From the NCBI RefSeq assembly GCF_040364665.1, contig NZ_BAABWX010000001.1, positions 1 through 64,000 on the forward strand: 64,000 nt of DNA. Direction: 5' to 3'. The translations under genes and the position numbers were made by a program. Source of the stretch: Cognatishimia sp. WU-CL00825 (GTDB lineage Bacteria; Pseudomonadota; Alphaproteobacteria; Rhodobacterales; Rhodobacteraceae). Below the pieces are notes generated by a model. The model was not told the DNA's origin and made no database searches. It saw only the letters and a program-made list of their open reading frames with translations. Below, in pieces: positions 53,697 through 62,712 of the stretch; position 1 is the first letter of the stretch; each line of letters starts with the position of its first letter.

Positions 53697-55010
53697 ATGA
53701 TCACCAACAGCTTCAATCCTCAGAGCATAGATGAGGTACATTGGCGTAGAACAGCTGCGAAACGTCCGAATGCAACGGTGCTACGCGACAAGATCGAAGT
53801 TGATTTTGCAATCGTCGGTGGCGGGCTTACAGGATGCCGAACTGCCATCGGACTTGCTGAAGCCGGTGCCAAGGTTGCTGTTTTAGAAGCCCATGACATT
53901 GGTTTCGGAGCATCGGGTCGCAGCGGTGGACAGTGTAATCCGATTTGGCGTGCTACCCCTGACGAGCTGAGAGCCAAATTTGGTGAGGATCAGGCGGCGC
54001 GGCTTATTAAGGCCACCCTTGGTTCAGCGGACGCATTGTTTGACGATATTCGCAGCTATGAAGTTGACTGTGATGCCGAACAGAACGGATGGGTTCAGGC
54101 GGCACATTGCAAGTCCGCTAAGAAACGCCTGATTTCATTGGGCGAAGCCTGGAAAAGCGCTGGCGCACCGATTGAATTCCTCGGAAGAGAAGAGACACAA
54201 AAGGTCAGCGGGTCATCGGAATATGGATTTTCGCTGTTTCACAGCAAAGGTGGACACGTTCAGCCGCTGTCTTTGACCTATGGTTACGCGCGTGCCGCAG
54301 AACGCTTGGGCGCGGTGTTGTTTGAGAATTCTAAAGTTACCTCGATGCAGCGCGTCGGCGACAAATGGGCGGTAACAACGCCGACCGGTCAAGTTCTCGC
54401 AAAGCAGGTGATTTTGACCACAAATGCGCACACAAACGGGCTGTGGCCCGGATTGCAACAAACCTTCTTCCCGATGGTTAGTATTGCTTTGGCAACAGAG
54501 CCGCTTTCCGACGATTTGCAGCAACAGGTTTTACCGAATGCGGTTACCATCGCTGATTCGCGTCGAGCCATATTTTTCGCAAGATATGATCGTGACCGCC
54601 GCTTGATTTTTGGGTGCGTCGGCAGCACTGACAAAGCCGCGGCTCTTGGTGGCATTGGTCGGCTTCGCAACGGACTACATCGTGTTTTCCCGCAGCTAAA
54701 ACAGACCAAGATCGAAACCGCTTGGGCGGGGCGGATCGCAGTAACAACTGAAATGATGCCGCATCTTCACGAGCCTGCGCCTGGCGTGATTGCAGCATTG
54801 GGCTTTAGCGGACGCGGGATTGCCATGACGTCTGTGATGGGGCGGGCGCTTGCTAAGCGCGCAATGGGTGGGCCTGACGATGTTCTGCCATTCCCTGTTT
54901 CGCCAGTCAGTCCGATTCCATTCCACTGGGGCACCAAGAAAGTGCTGCCGTTAGGCGCCCCGGCAATGTCCCTCAGGGACAAATTGGACACGCTATTTGA
55001 TCCTCTTTGA
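53697..55010 (+). CDS. FAD-dependent amine oxidase (DAO family, PuuB-like)
   Basis: A 437-residue oxidoreductase. The FAD-binding motif is AIVGGGLTGCRTAIGLAEAG near residue 39, followed by GASGRSGGQCNP, then a central DAO substrate domain and ALGFSGRGIAMTS near residue 385. The gamma-glutamylputrescine oxidase group is the closest I recall; the substrate could be an amino acid or polyamine derivative. It follows the importer by 151 bp. ATG 53697 has only a weak ribosome site. Confidence 0.88.
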   Translation: MITNSFNPQSIDEVHWRRTAAKRPNATVLRDKIEVDFAIVGGGLTGCRTAIGLAEAGAKVAVLEAHDIGFGASGRSGGQCNPIWRATPDELRAKFGEDQAARLIKATLGSADALFDDIRSYEVDCDAEQNGWVQAAHCKSAKKRLISLGEAWKSAGAPIEFLGREETQKVSGSSEYGFSLFHSKGGHVQPLSLTYGYARAAERLGAVLFENSKVTSMQRVGDKWAVTTPTGQVLAKQVILTTNAHTNGLWPGLQQTFFPMVSIALATEPLSDDLQQQVLPNAVTIADSRRAIFFARYDRDRRLIFGCVGSTDKAAALGGIGRLRNGLHRVFPQLKQTKIETAWAGRIAVTTEMMPHLHEPAPGVIAALGFSGRGIAMTSVMGRALAKRAMGGPDDVLPFPVSPVSPIPFHWGTKKVLPLGAPAMSLRDKLDTLFDPL

Positions 55011-55074
55011 TCTTCTGGCGCGAACAAAATTTTTTCTACCCCTAACTTGTCGCCGCCAACAAGTTTGGCGACAG

Positions 55075-55112
55075 CGTGCTGGTTTCACTCCCGTGGTCCA
55101 GCACGTTTTTTT
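55075..55112 (+). terminator. Terminator between the oxidase and the cupin
   Basis: CGTGCTGG (55075-55082) pairs with CCAGCACG (55098-55105), followed by seven T. It ends 20 bp before the cupin ATG, so it may act as an attenuator for that gene. Confidence 0.85.
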
Positions 55113-55132
55113 ACTCTCTGAAAGGAACGCGA

Positions 55133-55507
55133 ATGAGCCTTATCTTGTTTAAAGATCACCACGCTGAAGCTGTTGAAAAAGACATTCAGCAGGACATTCT
55201 TGCGGGCAGTCCGAAGCAGTTCTCATGGTTGATGTATGATGTCCATAAGCAGTCAATTCGGTCTGGAATTTGGGACAGCACAGCCGGAAAGTTTACCGCG
55301 GTAATGGATGGAATTGTTGAATTCTGTTATATTCTCGAAGGTGGCGCGACAATCAAAACCGGCGACGGAAATTTATATGACGTTGCCGAAGGTGACGCAT
55401 TTGTCATGAACAGTGGCCTAGAGACTGAATGGACCGTTGATACCTATATCAAGAAGCATTTTGTCATTATCAACATCAAGGATCTGCCCGTACATCAGGG
55501 TAGCTAA
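55133..55507 (+). CDS. Cupin-domain protein
   Basis: A 124-residue small cupin of the DUF861/EutQ-like sort. The beta-barrel is seen in DGIVEFCYILEGGATIKTGD and VAEGDAFVMNSGLETEW. The start is ATG 55133, with AAAGGA before it. Commonly paired with DAO-family oxidases; role unknown. Convergent with the IclR gene after 5 bp. Confidence 0.85.
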   Translation: MSLILFKDHHAEAVEKDIQQDILAGSPKQFSWLMYDVHKQSIRSGIWDSTAGKFTAVMDGIVEFCYILEGGATIKTGDGNLYDVAEGDAFVMNSGLETEWTVDTYIKKHFVIINIKDLPVHQGS

Positions 55508-55512
55508 GAGTT

Positions 55513-56295
55513 TTAGCGATCGCGCAGGGTCTCAAGATCCGGCGCGGTTCCGCCGATCAAACGCGTCACGCGCTCTGCGGATGCCCGCAGCTCACCAGAC
55601 CAGGACGTCAGTTCCTCTAGGGAATGCAAAGTGTCCACCGTCCAGATATTTATGACTGCAATTGGCTCGCTAACATAATTAAATATCGGCGCAGAAATAC
55701 CCATAAAGTGTTCGTATTCCTCACGGTCGTTCGTGGCAAAGCCGACCTTCCTAACCTCTGCAAGTGCCTCAATAAAAGCATCCGCATTGTCAATTGTGCG
55801 ATCAGTATATTTTTTGAATGTATAGCCATCAATCTTGGATTGAATAATCTTGTCTGGAAGGAATGCCATCATGGCTTTGCCAGAAGCAGAACAGTGTACC
55901 GGTTCACGCATACCCGGATGTTGGACTGGCCCCATCGAGCGGCGGGACTCTAGTACTCTAAGGTAGACAACCTCCATGCCATTGGGCAGGCCAATCGTCA
56001 CGTTTCCCTCAAACAGTGAATGCAGGCGCATCATTTCGTCAAGCGCTACGGCTTGAATATCGTAGCCACTGTAGGCATTTCGCACGAGGTCAAATATCTT
56101 GGTGCCTACGAAATAGACCTTTCGATGATCATCGTAAGTGATCAGTTTTTCTTCGGTACATATGGTCAAAAGCCGGTGGATGGTGCTTTTGTTAAGTCCG
56201 CTTTTAACCACCAACTCCGAAAACGTCAGGGGTTTACGTGTCTCACTTACAATCGTGAGAAGGGCCAATAATTTCGTGACAATAGAGCTTTGCAT
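55513..56295 (-). CDS. IclR-family transcriptional regulator
   Basis: A 260-residue repressor or activator. N-terminal winged helix (residues about 8-60: PLTFSELVVKSGLNKSTIHR) and the C-terminal IclR effector domain (from about 75, including MREPVHCSASGKAMMAFL). It is divergent from dhaK with the palindrome 56376-56405 in the gap. It probably controls dhaKL and perhaps itself. Confidence 0.92.
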   Translation of the reverse strand: MQSSIVTKLLALLTIVSETRKPLTFSELVVKSGLNKSTIHRLLTICTEEKLITYDDHRKVYFVGTKIFDLVRNAYSGYDIQAVALDEMMRLHSLFEGNVTIGLPNGMEVVYLRVLESRRSMGPVQHPGMREPVHCSASGKAMMAFLPDKIIQSKIDGYTFKKYTDRTIDNADAFIEALAEVRKVGFATNDREEYEHFMGISAPIFNYVSEPIAVINIWTVDTLHSLEELTSWSGELRASAERVTRLIGGTAPDLETLRDR

Positions 56296-56375
56296 TTCCC
56301 TGACCTATTTCATTTCGAACTTTGCATCAAGCGGGCTGATCCCGTCGATTGACATGTAAAAAGAATTCAAATATC

Positions 56376-56405
56376 CATATTGCGGTACTTTAGTTTAGCA
56401 ATATG
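56376..56405. promoter_or_regulatory. Palindromic operator between iclR-type gene and dhaK
   Basis: CATATTGC (56376-56383) and GCAATATG (56398-56405) form a perfect 8-bp inverted repeat with a 14-nt spacer. It lies 80 bp before the IclR start on the minus strand and 89 bp before the dhaK ATG. It is a good candidate for the IclR protein's operator. Confidence 0.55.
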
Positions 56406-56493
56406 AAACTAATGGAGAGTTAACAAAGGGCAAGAGCTGTCAGGACTTCAGGTCAGTTGATCTGAGGGCAGTAACGCCTGAAGAGGAAGTGCG

Positions 56494-57489
56494 ATGAAGA
56501 AAATCATGAACGATGCCGTCAACTATGTTGACGAAACACTTGAGGGTCTCGAAGCAGCGCATCCCGATGTTTTTCGGATCGATGGAGAAACGCGACGTAT
56601 GCTGAGAAAACCGATTGCCAGCACAGACCGCGTGGGCGTCGTGTCAGGCGGTGGGTTTGGGCATCTGCCAATCTTTGCCGGTTACGTTGGAGAGGGTTTG
56701 CTTGATGCATGCGCTGTCGGAGATGTCTTTGCCTCGCCGGATATGAACCCGATGTTGGAGTCCATCAAAGCAGCTGACGTTGGTAAGGGAGTGCTTTGCA
56801 TTGTCGGCAATTATGGCGGAGACAAAATGAACTTTGCCATGGCCTGTGAATTTGCGGAAATGGAAGACATTACAGCGCGCCAAATCATCGTCAATGATGA
56901 CGTTGCAAGTGCTGGCGCTGACGAAATCGAAAAGCGCCGCGGTGTTGCTGGTCTGGTTTATGTTGTCAAAATTGCAGGGGCGGCGGCGCAGGCTGGAAAA
57001 TCCCTTGATCAAGTATATGCAGTAGCGGATCGCGCGCGTGGCAATACCCGCACGATGGGCGTTGCGCTTGGCTCCTGTATTGTGCCTCAGGCCGGGAAAC
57101 CGACCTTTGAACTCGCTGATGACGAAATTGAAATCGGAATGGGCATTCATGGCGAACCAGGTGTTTGGCGTGGCAAGAACAAGCCTGCTGACGAGCTGGC
57201 GGCCGAATTGTTGGGTAATCTGACAAGCGAGTTGGATATCAAGAATGGTGACCGAGTGTCCGTGCTTGTGAACAGTTTGGGAGCCACGCCGTCCGAAGAG
57301 CTTTATATCCTCTTCCGGGCCGTCAACCGCATCCTTGCTGATCAGGGCGTAAAGATCGTGATGCCACTTGTTGGCAACTATGCGACTTCCATGGAAATGG
57401 CCGGCGCATCAATTTCAATCTTGAAACTTGACGACGAGCTAGAGCAGCTATTGGCCGCTCCTGCGACAAATCCATTTTGGGGGAACTAA
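56494..57489 (+). CDS. dhaK: Dihydroxyacetone kinase subunit DhaK
   Basis: A 331-residue substrate-binding subunit. Residues about 45-60 (VVSGGGFGHLPIFAGYVGEG) form the DHA site, and the covalent His is in MGIHGEPGVW near residue 218. Coupled by 2 nt to dhaL. It phosphorylates dihydroxyacetone, or another short ketose, together with DhaL. No DhaM or PTS gene is near, so the phosphate source may be ATP or a distant component. Confidence 0.9.
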   Translation: MKKIMNDAVNYVDETLEGLEAAHPDVFRIDGETRRMLRKPIASTDRVGVVSGGGFGHLPIFAGYVGEGLLDACAVGDVFASPDMNPMLESIKAADVGKGVLCIVGNYGGDKMNFAMACEFAEMEDITARQIIVNDDVASAGADEIEKRRGVAGLVYVVKIAGAAAQAGKSLDQVYAVADRARGNTRTMGVALGSCIVPQAGKPTFELADDEIEIGMGIHGEPGVWRGKNKPADELAAELLGNLTSELDIKNGDRVSVLVNSLGATPSEELYILFRAVNRILADQGVKIVMPLVGNYATSMEMAGASISILKLDDELEQLLAAPATNPFWGN

Positions 57490-57491
57490 CT

Positions 57492-58094
57492 TTGGGACTA
57501 ACAACTGCAACTCTGCGCACCGGTATCGAAAAAATTACTGCTAAAGTCGAGCCGATAGGCGCGCATTTGAACGAATTGGACGGTCGCTTGGGCGATGGTG
57601 ATCTTGGGGTCACCATGGTGAATGGCTTCAATAATATCGCAACGATTTCTGATGATTTGCCTGAAGATTTCGGCATGGCCTGCATGGAATGCGCAAAAGC
57701 CATGACAAAGGTTTCCGGGTCCTCTTTTGGGACGTTGATGGGCATTTCATTGATGGCCGTCGCGAAACAAACAAAAGGCGAATCTGACATTGAATGGGAG
57801 CGCCTGCCGGATCTCTTACAAGCTGCTCTGGACGCGATGATCGCCCGTGGCGGCGCGAGCATTGGCGACAAAACAATGTTGGACTCTCTGACCGCTGTGA
57901 TCGCAAGCACAGCTGATAAATCGACTGCAGAAGACGCCTTGATTGCAGCGACAACCGCGGCAGATAGCGCCTTGGTAGAGTTCCACGACAAGACTTGCAA
58001 GATTGGCCGTGCCCGGATCTTTGGCGACAAAACCAAAGGCATGGATGATCCAGGAATGGTTGCCATCAAATCAATGGTTGATTGCTTTAGCTAA
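57492..58094 (+). CDS. dhaL: Dihydroxyacetone kinase subunit DhaL
   Basis: A 200-residue nucleotide-binding subunit. The D-motif is LDGRLGDGDLGVTM near residue 27, and the SSFGTLMGISL loop follows. TTG 57492 is preferred as the start (GGGGGA 7 nt upstream), 2 nt after the dhaK stop; a TTG 15 bp earlier is also in frame. It works with DhaK. Confidence 0.88.
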   Translation: MGLTTATLRTGIEKITAKVEPIGAHLNELDGRLGDGDLGVTMVNGFNNIATISDDLPEDFGMACMECAKAMTKVSGSSFGTLMGISLMAVAKQTKGESDIEWERLPDLLQAALDAMIARGGASIGDKTMLDSLTAVIASTADKSTAEDALIAATTAADSALVEFHDKTCKIGRARIFGDKTKGMDDPGMVAIKSMVDCFS

Positions 58095-58201
58095 AAACAG
58101 GCCCTCTGCGAACACGAAATGTGTCGTTCGCTGAGGGCAAAGGCAATCTCGTCGGTCGTGAGGTGTCTGCAAAATGTTGAATTTTCGCTAGGTCAGCTGA
58201 A

Positions 58202-59278
58202 TTGGCTTGGGGCCGACGCGGCATAACCATCAGACCGGGACATGATGTGGTTAACACAAGCACCAAGATAAACACCCAGTTTGGTCCGCCCGTTGTATTT
58301 ACGGACCTTTCCTTCGAGCTGTTCCTGCAGGATGGGTTTTCAGAACTTGAAGTTTCATCGGTGGTCACGACACTTGAATTTGCCAATCGTATTGGATCAT
58401 CTATCCAGTTTGAGTGGAAATTTGTTTCTGATCGCTCGGGCTTGATACATGGAAGGTCAGGCATGTCAGTGCGGGCCAAAGCTTGTGTATTTGATCAGAA
58501 TTTGCCTGATCAATTGATCGTAGTGGGCGGCGATAAGGTCAATACCGAAGCTTGGAGCCCGCGGGTTCGCGAAATGCAGCGTACCAAAAAGCCAGTTGCG
58601 TTTTTCTCTGATGCCGCAACAGCTTATATTAGATCTTCCAGTGCTTCCGAGCAAAGGCTCACCACACATTGGCAAGACGTGAAATTACTTTGCGAACTAG
58701 GGTATTACCCTGAATTAACCACCAAATATGTAGAACAATCTAGGGGCATTCTAACCTCAGCGGGTGGAAATTATACTACCGAGCTGACGCTGGGGATGAT
58801 CGCGGCCTATCTTTCGGCCAAGGAATTGGCCAATCTTAGTGCTTTGCTCATTGTAAAAACCGTCAGAGACGGACGTGGGGAACAGCCCAAGGGGCCAGGC
58901 TATTTGACTAACGCGTTTTCACCCTCAATTTGCCGCGCCATTCGCTGTATGGAAGAGAATATTTCGCCACCATTTTCCGTGTTGGAAATCGCTGAGGTTG
59001 TTGGCATGTCGGTGCGACAGCTCGAACGGCAGTTTGCAGAGGCTTTTAACACGTCGCCGGGACGCTTCTACCGAAGGGTGCGCGTTGAAAGAGCGCATCT
59101 GTTAGTGACGGAGTCGGAAATGAAGCTAATCGACGTGGCAGTTGCGGCGGGGTTTTCATCGATCTCCAGTCTAACGTCGGCATTTGTTGCCGAATATGGC
59201 ATGCCCCCCAAAAAGCTGCGCGGTGTGCAGGCCATTTCCCTGGATTTGTCCGCTGAAAAGACCATAGAACAACAATAG
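58202..59278 (+). CDS. GlxA-like AraC-family transcriptional regulator
   Basis: A 358-residue regulator with a DJ-1/PfpI-like N-terminal domain (about 30-215) and an AraC helix-turn-helix at the C-terminus (about 250-340: ISPPFSVLEIAEVVGMSVRQ, then LIDVAVAAGFSSISSLTSAF). The start is uncertain: TTG 58202 is used here; a GTG at 58247 would remove 15 residues. It could regulate the dhaKL operon or be unrelated. Confidence 0.8.
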   Translation: MAWGRRGITIRPGHDVVNTSTKINTQFGPPVVFTDLSFELFLQDGFSELEVSSVVTTLEFANRIGSSIQFEWKFVSDRSGLIHGRSGMSVRAKACVFDQNLPDQLIVVGGDKVNTEAWSPRVREMQRTKKPVAFFSDAATAYIRSSSASEQRLTTHWQDVKLLCELGYYPELTTKYVEQSRGILTSAGGNYTTELTLGMIAAYLSAKELANLSALLIVKTVRDGRGEQPKGPGYLTNAFSPSICRAIRCMEENISPPFSVLEIAEVVGMSVRQLERQFAEAFNTSPGRFYRRVRVERAHLLVTESEMKLIDVAVAAGFSSISSLTSAFVAEYGMPPKKLRGVQAISLDLSAEKTIEQQ

Positions 59279-59406
59279 GACGCAATAATACCTTCCGCAT
59301 AGGGCGCCAAGCAATCTGAGATATCAGGACCAGTTCAACGCATGGGCCAAATTGCAAGCGAGACGCGCCAAAAATCTGTTTGCACATCACACCTCCATCA
59401 ACAGAC

Positions 59407-60312
59407 CTATAGGGCCGCACTGGACAGTATTTTGATACATTTTGTCGTCAGTTTTTTGCCGAGTCCACGGGATGTCGGAACCGCATAGAGGGTAGCGCTA
59501 CATTTTTGCCAACCAAACCCAAGGGGCACCAATTGCCCTGAATCCAGATATTGGTCGGCGAAGCCGCGCCACGCCAACACGACGCCTTCACCGCGCGTGG
59601 CGGCTTCCAAAGCATAAACATAGTTATCAAACTTGCGATCAGGCGCCGGTGGCAGCGCGACGTGTTGCAGTTCGAACCAATCTGTCCAATTCGCCCAGCC
59701 CAAGTTGTCTTTTGTCAATGCCAAGCGCCTGATCCGTTGCCAAAGCGCTGGGTGCTCGCTCAATTCTGCCTTGTGCCGCTCGATGAAGTCAGGCGATGCA
59801 GCTGGGGTTATTTCTTCATGTACGATTGCGGCGTAGGGCAAAGGAGGGGGTGCGGTGCGATATTCAAAAACAATATCCGCGCCCGCATCAATCGCAGCAG
59901 GGACTGCAGGGTAATCGCAGGTAACAATGCGAATATGTGTTTGTTGCCCAAGCGCCGATTTTATTTCGCCATACCGCGGCATAAGAACCAGATGCGATAC
60001 TTCATGGGTGCAGGCGATCACCAACTCATTTTTTGAAACCTGCACGCGGTCTGCAGCCTCTCGCAGCTTTGCAAGAGCTTCTGCTACGCCTTGCGCATGG
60101 ATCCTGCCTGCTTGGGTCAAAGCAATGCCACGTCCGTCTCTGGTGATCAGCGCGACGCCCAAATCTGCCTCAAGCTGACTTAGATGCCGGCTGACAGCAG
60201 ACTGAGAAGTGTTCAAAGATTCAGCGGCACGGGTCACATTCCCTAGTTTGGCAACTCGCTCTAAGGCACTTAGGGCGCGAATAGATGGGAGCCTTCGATT
60301 TGATGTATTCAT
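59407..60312 (-). CDS. LysR-family regulator (GcvA-type)
   Basis: A 301-residue LysR protein. N-terminal helix-turn-helix (VTRAAESLNTSQSAVSRHLS near residue 30) and a C-terminal effector domain. ATG 60312 is chosen, giving the usual length; it lies inside the palindrome 60311-60326. Divergent from the pair of metallo-beta-lactamase-fold genes, its likely targets. Confidence 0.9.
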   Translation of the reverse strand: MNTSNRRLPSIRALSALERVAKLGNVTRAAESLNTSQSAVSRHLSQLEADLGVALITRDGRGIALTQAGRIHAQGVAEALAKLREAADRVQVSKNELVIACTHEVSHLVLMPRYGEIKSALGQQTHIRIVTCDYPAVPAAIDAGADIVFEYRTAPPPLPYAAIVHEEITPAASPDFIERHKAELSEHPALWQRIRRLALTKDNLGWANWTDWFELQHVALPPAPDRKFDNYVYALEAATRGEGVVLAWRGFADQYLDSGQLVPLGFGWQKCSATLYAVPTSRGLGKKLTTKCIKILSSAAL

Positions 60313-60326
60313 ATCAATTTTGATAT
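60311..60326. promoter_or_regulatory. Palindrome overlapping the LysR start codon
   Basis: ATATCAA (60311-60317), TT, TTGATAT (60320-60326) is a perfect 7-bp inverted repeat overlapping the start of the minus-strand LysR gene. A natural autoregulatory site, in the gap shared with the MBL pair. Confidence 0.5.
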
Positions 60327-60475
60327 CGAAAAGGGTGGAAAAAGCAATAGACCACCAACCGTTGATCTTTGAATACTGGGGCACGCGCAGGGACCAGTTT
60401 GGGCGAAACCAAATGTGAATACCCAGCTATTGAAGGGTTAGAACAGACCCGCCATTTAAAAAGGGAACGCATAAA

Positions 60476-61219
60476 ATGCTTCGGCTTGTAAAGCACGATT
60501 TATACCAAATTGGAGAGAGCGTGAAAGGCGCAGACGGCTATTTCGAAGCCGTTCGCGTTTATATACTGCTAAATGATGGCTGCCCTTTGTTGTTTGACTC
60601 GGGATCACACATTCATCGCAGAGAGATCATGGCGCAGCTGCGCGAATTGCTTGGCGCTACCGCACCCGGATATGTTTTTCTGACGCATACAGAATTGCCG
60701 CACACCGGCAACATTCGTGCCATTCTGGATGCTTGGCCAGAAACCCAGCTGGTATGTTCCAGCGCGATTTTGCCCCATGTAGAACTGCCTTGGTGGGTAA
60801 CAGCTGATCAAGTCCAATACGCTTATGCCGGAACCGAAGGCACTTATGGAGGGCGGTCGATTTCGTTTTTGGACGGAATTTTGAAGGATCAGCCCGGCAC
60901 ACATTGGATGTTTGACAATCGTACCGGCACCCTATTCACAGCAGACGCTTTTGGATACCTCTACCCGGCTACAGCGGATTTGGTTTTTGACGACGAACTT
61001 GAAGACAGTGTCTCTTGTGACTGGTTGAAGCGGTATCACGAAGCCGCTTTTCGGTTCCTACCCATGGTCAATGGCGCAAAGGTGAATGCTGATATCGCTA
61101 GGGTTTTCAAAAAACGCGATGTCAAAATCATAGCACCGACTCATGGCAACGCCATGCGCGGAAACATTGAACAGTGCCTTGCGCGATTCAAACAAGCGAT
61201 ATTGGAGACCTCAGCATGA
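60476..61219 (+). CDS. Metallo-beta-lactamase-fold protein with HTELPH motif
   Basis: A 247-residue protein of the MBL fold. The metal motif is THTELPHTGN (near residue 65), where ordinary members have HxHxDH; the HxExxH form recalls the di-iron domain of flavodiiron proteins. A further His (APTHGN) lies near the C-terminus. AAGGGAA precedes ATG 60476. It overlaps the next gene by 4 nt. Confidence 0.85.
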   Translation: MLRLVKHDLYQIGESVKGADGYFEAVRVYILLNDGCPLLFDSGSHIHRREIMAQLRELLGATAPGYVFLTHTELPHTGNIRAILDAWPETQLVCSSAILPHVELPWWVTADQVQYAYAGTEGTYGGRSISFLDGILKDQPGTHWMFDNRTGTLFTADAFGYLYPATADLVFDDELEDSVSCDWLKRYHEAAFRFLPMVNGAKVNADIARVFKKRDVKIIAPTHGNAMRGNIEQCLARFKQAILETSA

Positions 61220-62083
61220 CAACGAAAGTATTTGGAGAAGGTATTTCCAGAGTTGGAATCCGTGAGATCACACCGAACATATTTTGGATATGTCATTGTG
61301 TGGGGAAGGGGGCTGCAGAATTCAATGGAGGCTTTGCCGCGGATTTCGCCAAGATCAATCCAAATTTTGATCCCGAAGCAAACGACATCATCTATAGCTC
61401 TTATTTGTTCTTGGATGAGAAAACGTTCATGATCGATACGCTGGCCCCGGCCCAGCATGAAACCGTTTTGCAGGCTTTGGATAGCCTGCTGCAAGGTCGA
61501 AAACTGGACTACCTTTGGATTAGCCACACCGAGCTGCCGCATGCCGCGAATACAGTTGCAATCCGCCGCGCGCACCCGGAGCTGGAGCTCTTGACTGTTG
61601 GTGGTCACGATCACTACGAAGTGCACGGTCTCGAAGATGCCAAGCTATTGAATTATGGCGATAAGATCGATTTAGGTGAGCACACTGTGGAAATCATCAA
61701 ACCCCTGTTTGTCGATCACGCTTTGACCCAGTGGATTTACGAACACAACAGTGGTTTTATGTGCCCGGTTGATTGGGCCCTAAATGCGCATAACGAACAT
61801 CAGTGTTTCCATTTTATGGACGAAATGGCGAAGACTGGCTATTCGTCCGAGCGGTTTATGCACGACATATCGATCACGAATTGTGTGGTGTTTCCATGGC
61901 TTCGATGGGCCGATCCTGATCAGGTCGTGGCAATGATCGACGCGTTTTACAAATCGTACGACATTCGTATTTTTTGCGCCTAGCCACACCAATGTCATTC
62001 GCAAAGACCTCCCAGAGTACTTGGCTGCCCTGCGAGAGGCCATGCGCCGTGTCGTCATGCATGACTATGAGTTGGTTTATTAG
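61216..62083 (+). pseudogene. Second HTELPH metallo-beta-lactamase-fold protein, frameshifted at a T6 run
   Basis: The frame from ATG 61216 encodes 255 residues (SHTELPHAANTVAIRRAH near residue 105, GGHDHYEVHG) and ends at TAG 61981-61983. One base less in the TTTTTT at about 61970-61975 would continue into APSHTNVIRKDLPEYLAALR and stop at 62083, as in the neighbouring gene, which has APTHGNAMRGNIEQCL at that point. The full product would be 288 residues. It may be a real mutation, a sequencing error or a slippery site. Confidence 0.8.
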
Positions 62084-62277
62084 GGTAAAATGAAATTAGC
62101 GCGTTGAGTCCGATTTAACTACAGGTCACGCCTGACGGAGTGGCCATTTTTCTTTGGTCAGCAAGAGTTTTTCGGTCCAAGCTCTGCAATAATAATAACC
62201 TTTCGGTGTAAGGTATTTGTTCGGAAACGGCCTGTTTTGTCTTTTGAAACAGGCCCTATCCGATTTGAGTTTTGTGC
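62084..62277. other. Gap between MBL pair and cytochrome c
   Basis: 194 bp without a gene. The only visible structure is the hairpin at 62229-62255. Confidence 0.5.
62229..62255. terminator. Convergent hairpin terminator
   Basis: GGCCTGTTT (62229-62237) pairs with AAACAGGCC (62247-62255), with a 9-nt loop. It lies between convergent genes; weak T content on both sides. Confidence 0.55.
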
Positions 62278-62697
62278 TTAGCTAGACCCCGCAGACGCCA
62301 GAAAGGCTGCCACGTCGTCTCCCCCCTTTTTAAGCTTCAAAGTCATTTTGGACTTTGCAGAAGGGTCAGAAAGCACCTCTTTAAGCCAGCCTTTTGGGTC
62401 CAAAACAAACGCAGCCAGGTTTTCTTCATCCCACACCAGACCCGCCGCTGCCGCTGCCTGCATCGAGGCGCTATAGTTAAAGCCTTCTTCGGATCCCACA
62501 GTGCGTCCGATCACGCCAAACAGATTTGGTCCGGTCTTGCCGCCTTTCATGATTTTTGTGCCATCATCAGCAGTGATCGCATGGCAAGATTTGCACCGTT
62601 TAAAGTTTTTCTCACCAAGGGCAGCATCGCCAGCCAGCGCCGCGCCCGCGAAAAAAGGGACTACGGCCAATACGCCAAAATACTTTCCAACGTTCAT
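62278..62697 (-). CDS. Class I c-type cytochrome (cytochrome c2-like)
   Basis: A 139-residue periplasmic electron carrier. A signal peptide (to about residue 22, ending AALAG), the haem motif CKSCH near residue 35, TGPNLFGVIGR near residue 55 and an axial Met in KSKMTLKL near residue 118. Next to the nosX-like gene, so it could serve nitrous oxide reduction. Confidence 0.92.
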   Translation of the reverse strand: MNVGKYFGVLAVVPFFAGAALAGDAALGEKNFKRCKSCHAITADDGTKIMKGGKTGPNLFGVIGRTVGSEEGFNYSASMQAAAAAGLVWDEENLAAFVLDPKGWLKEVLSDPSAKSKMTLKLKKGGDDVAAFLASAGSS

Positions 62698-62712
62698 CGG
62701 AATCTCCTGTCT

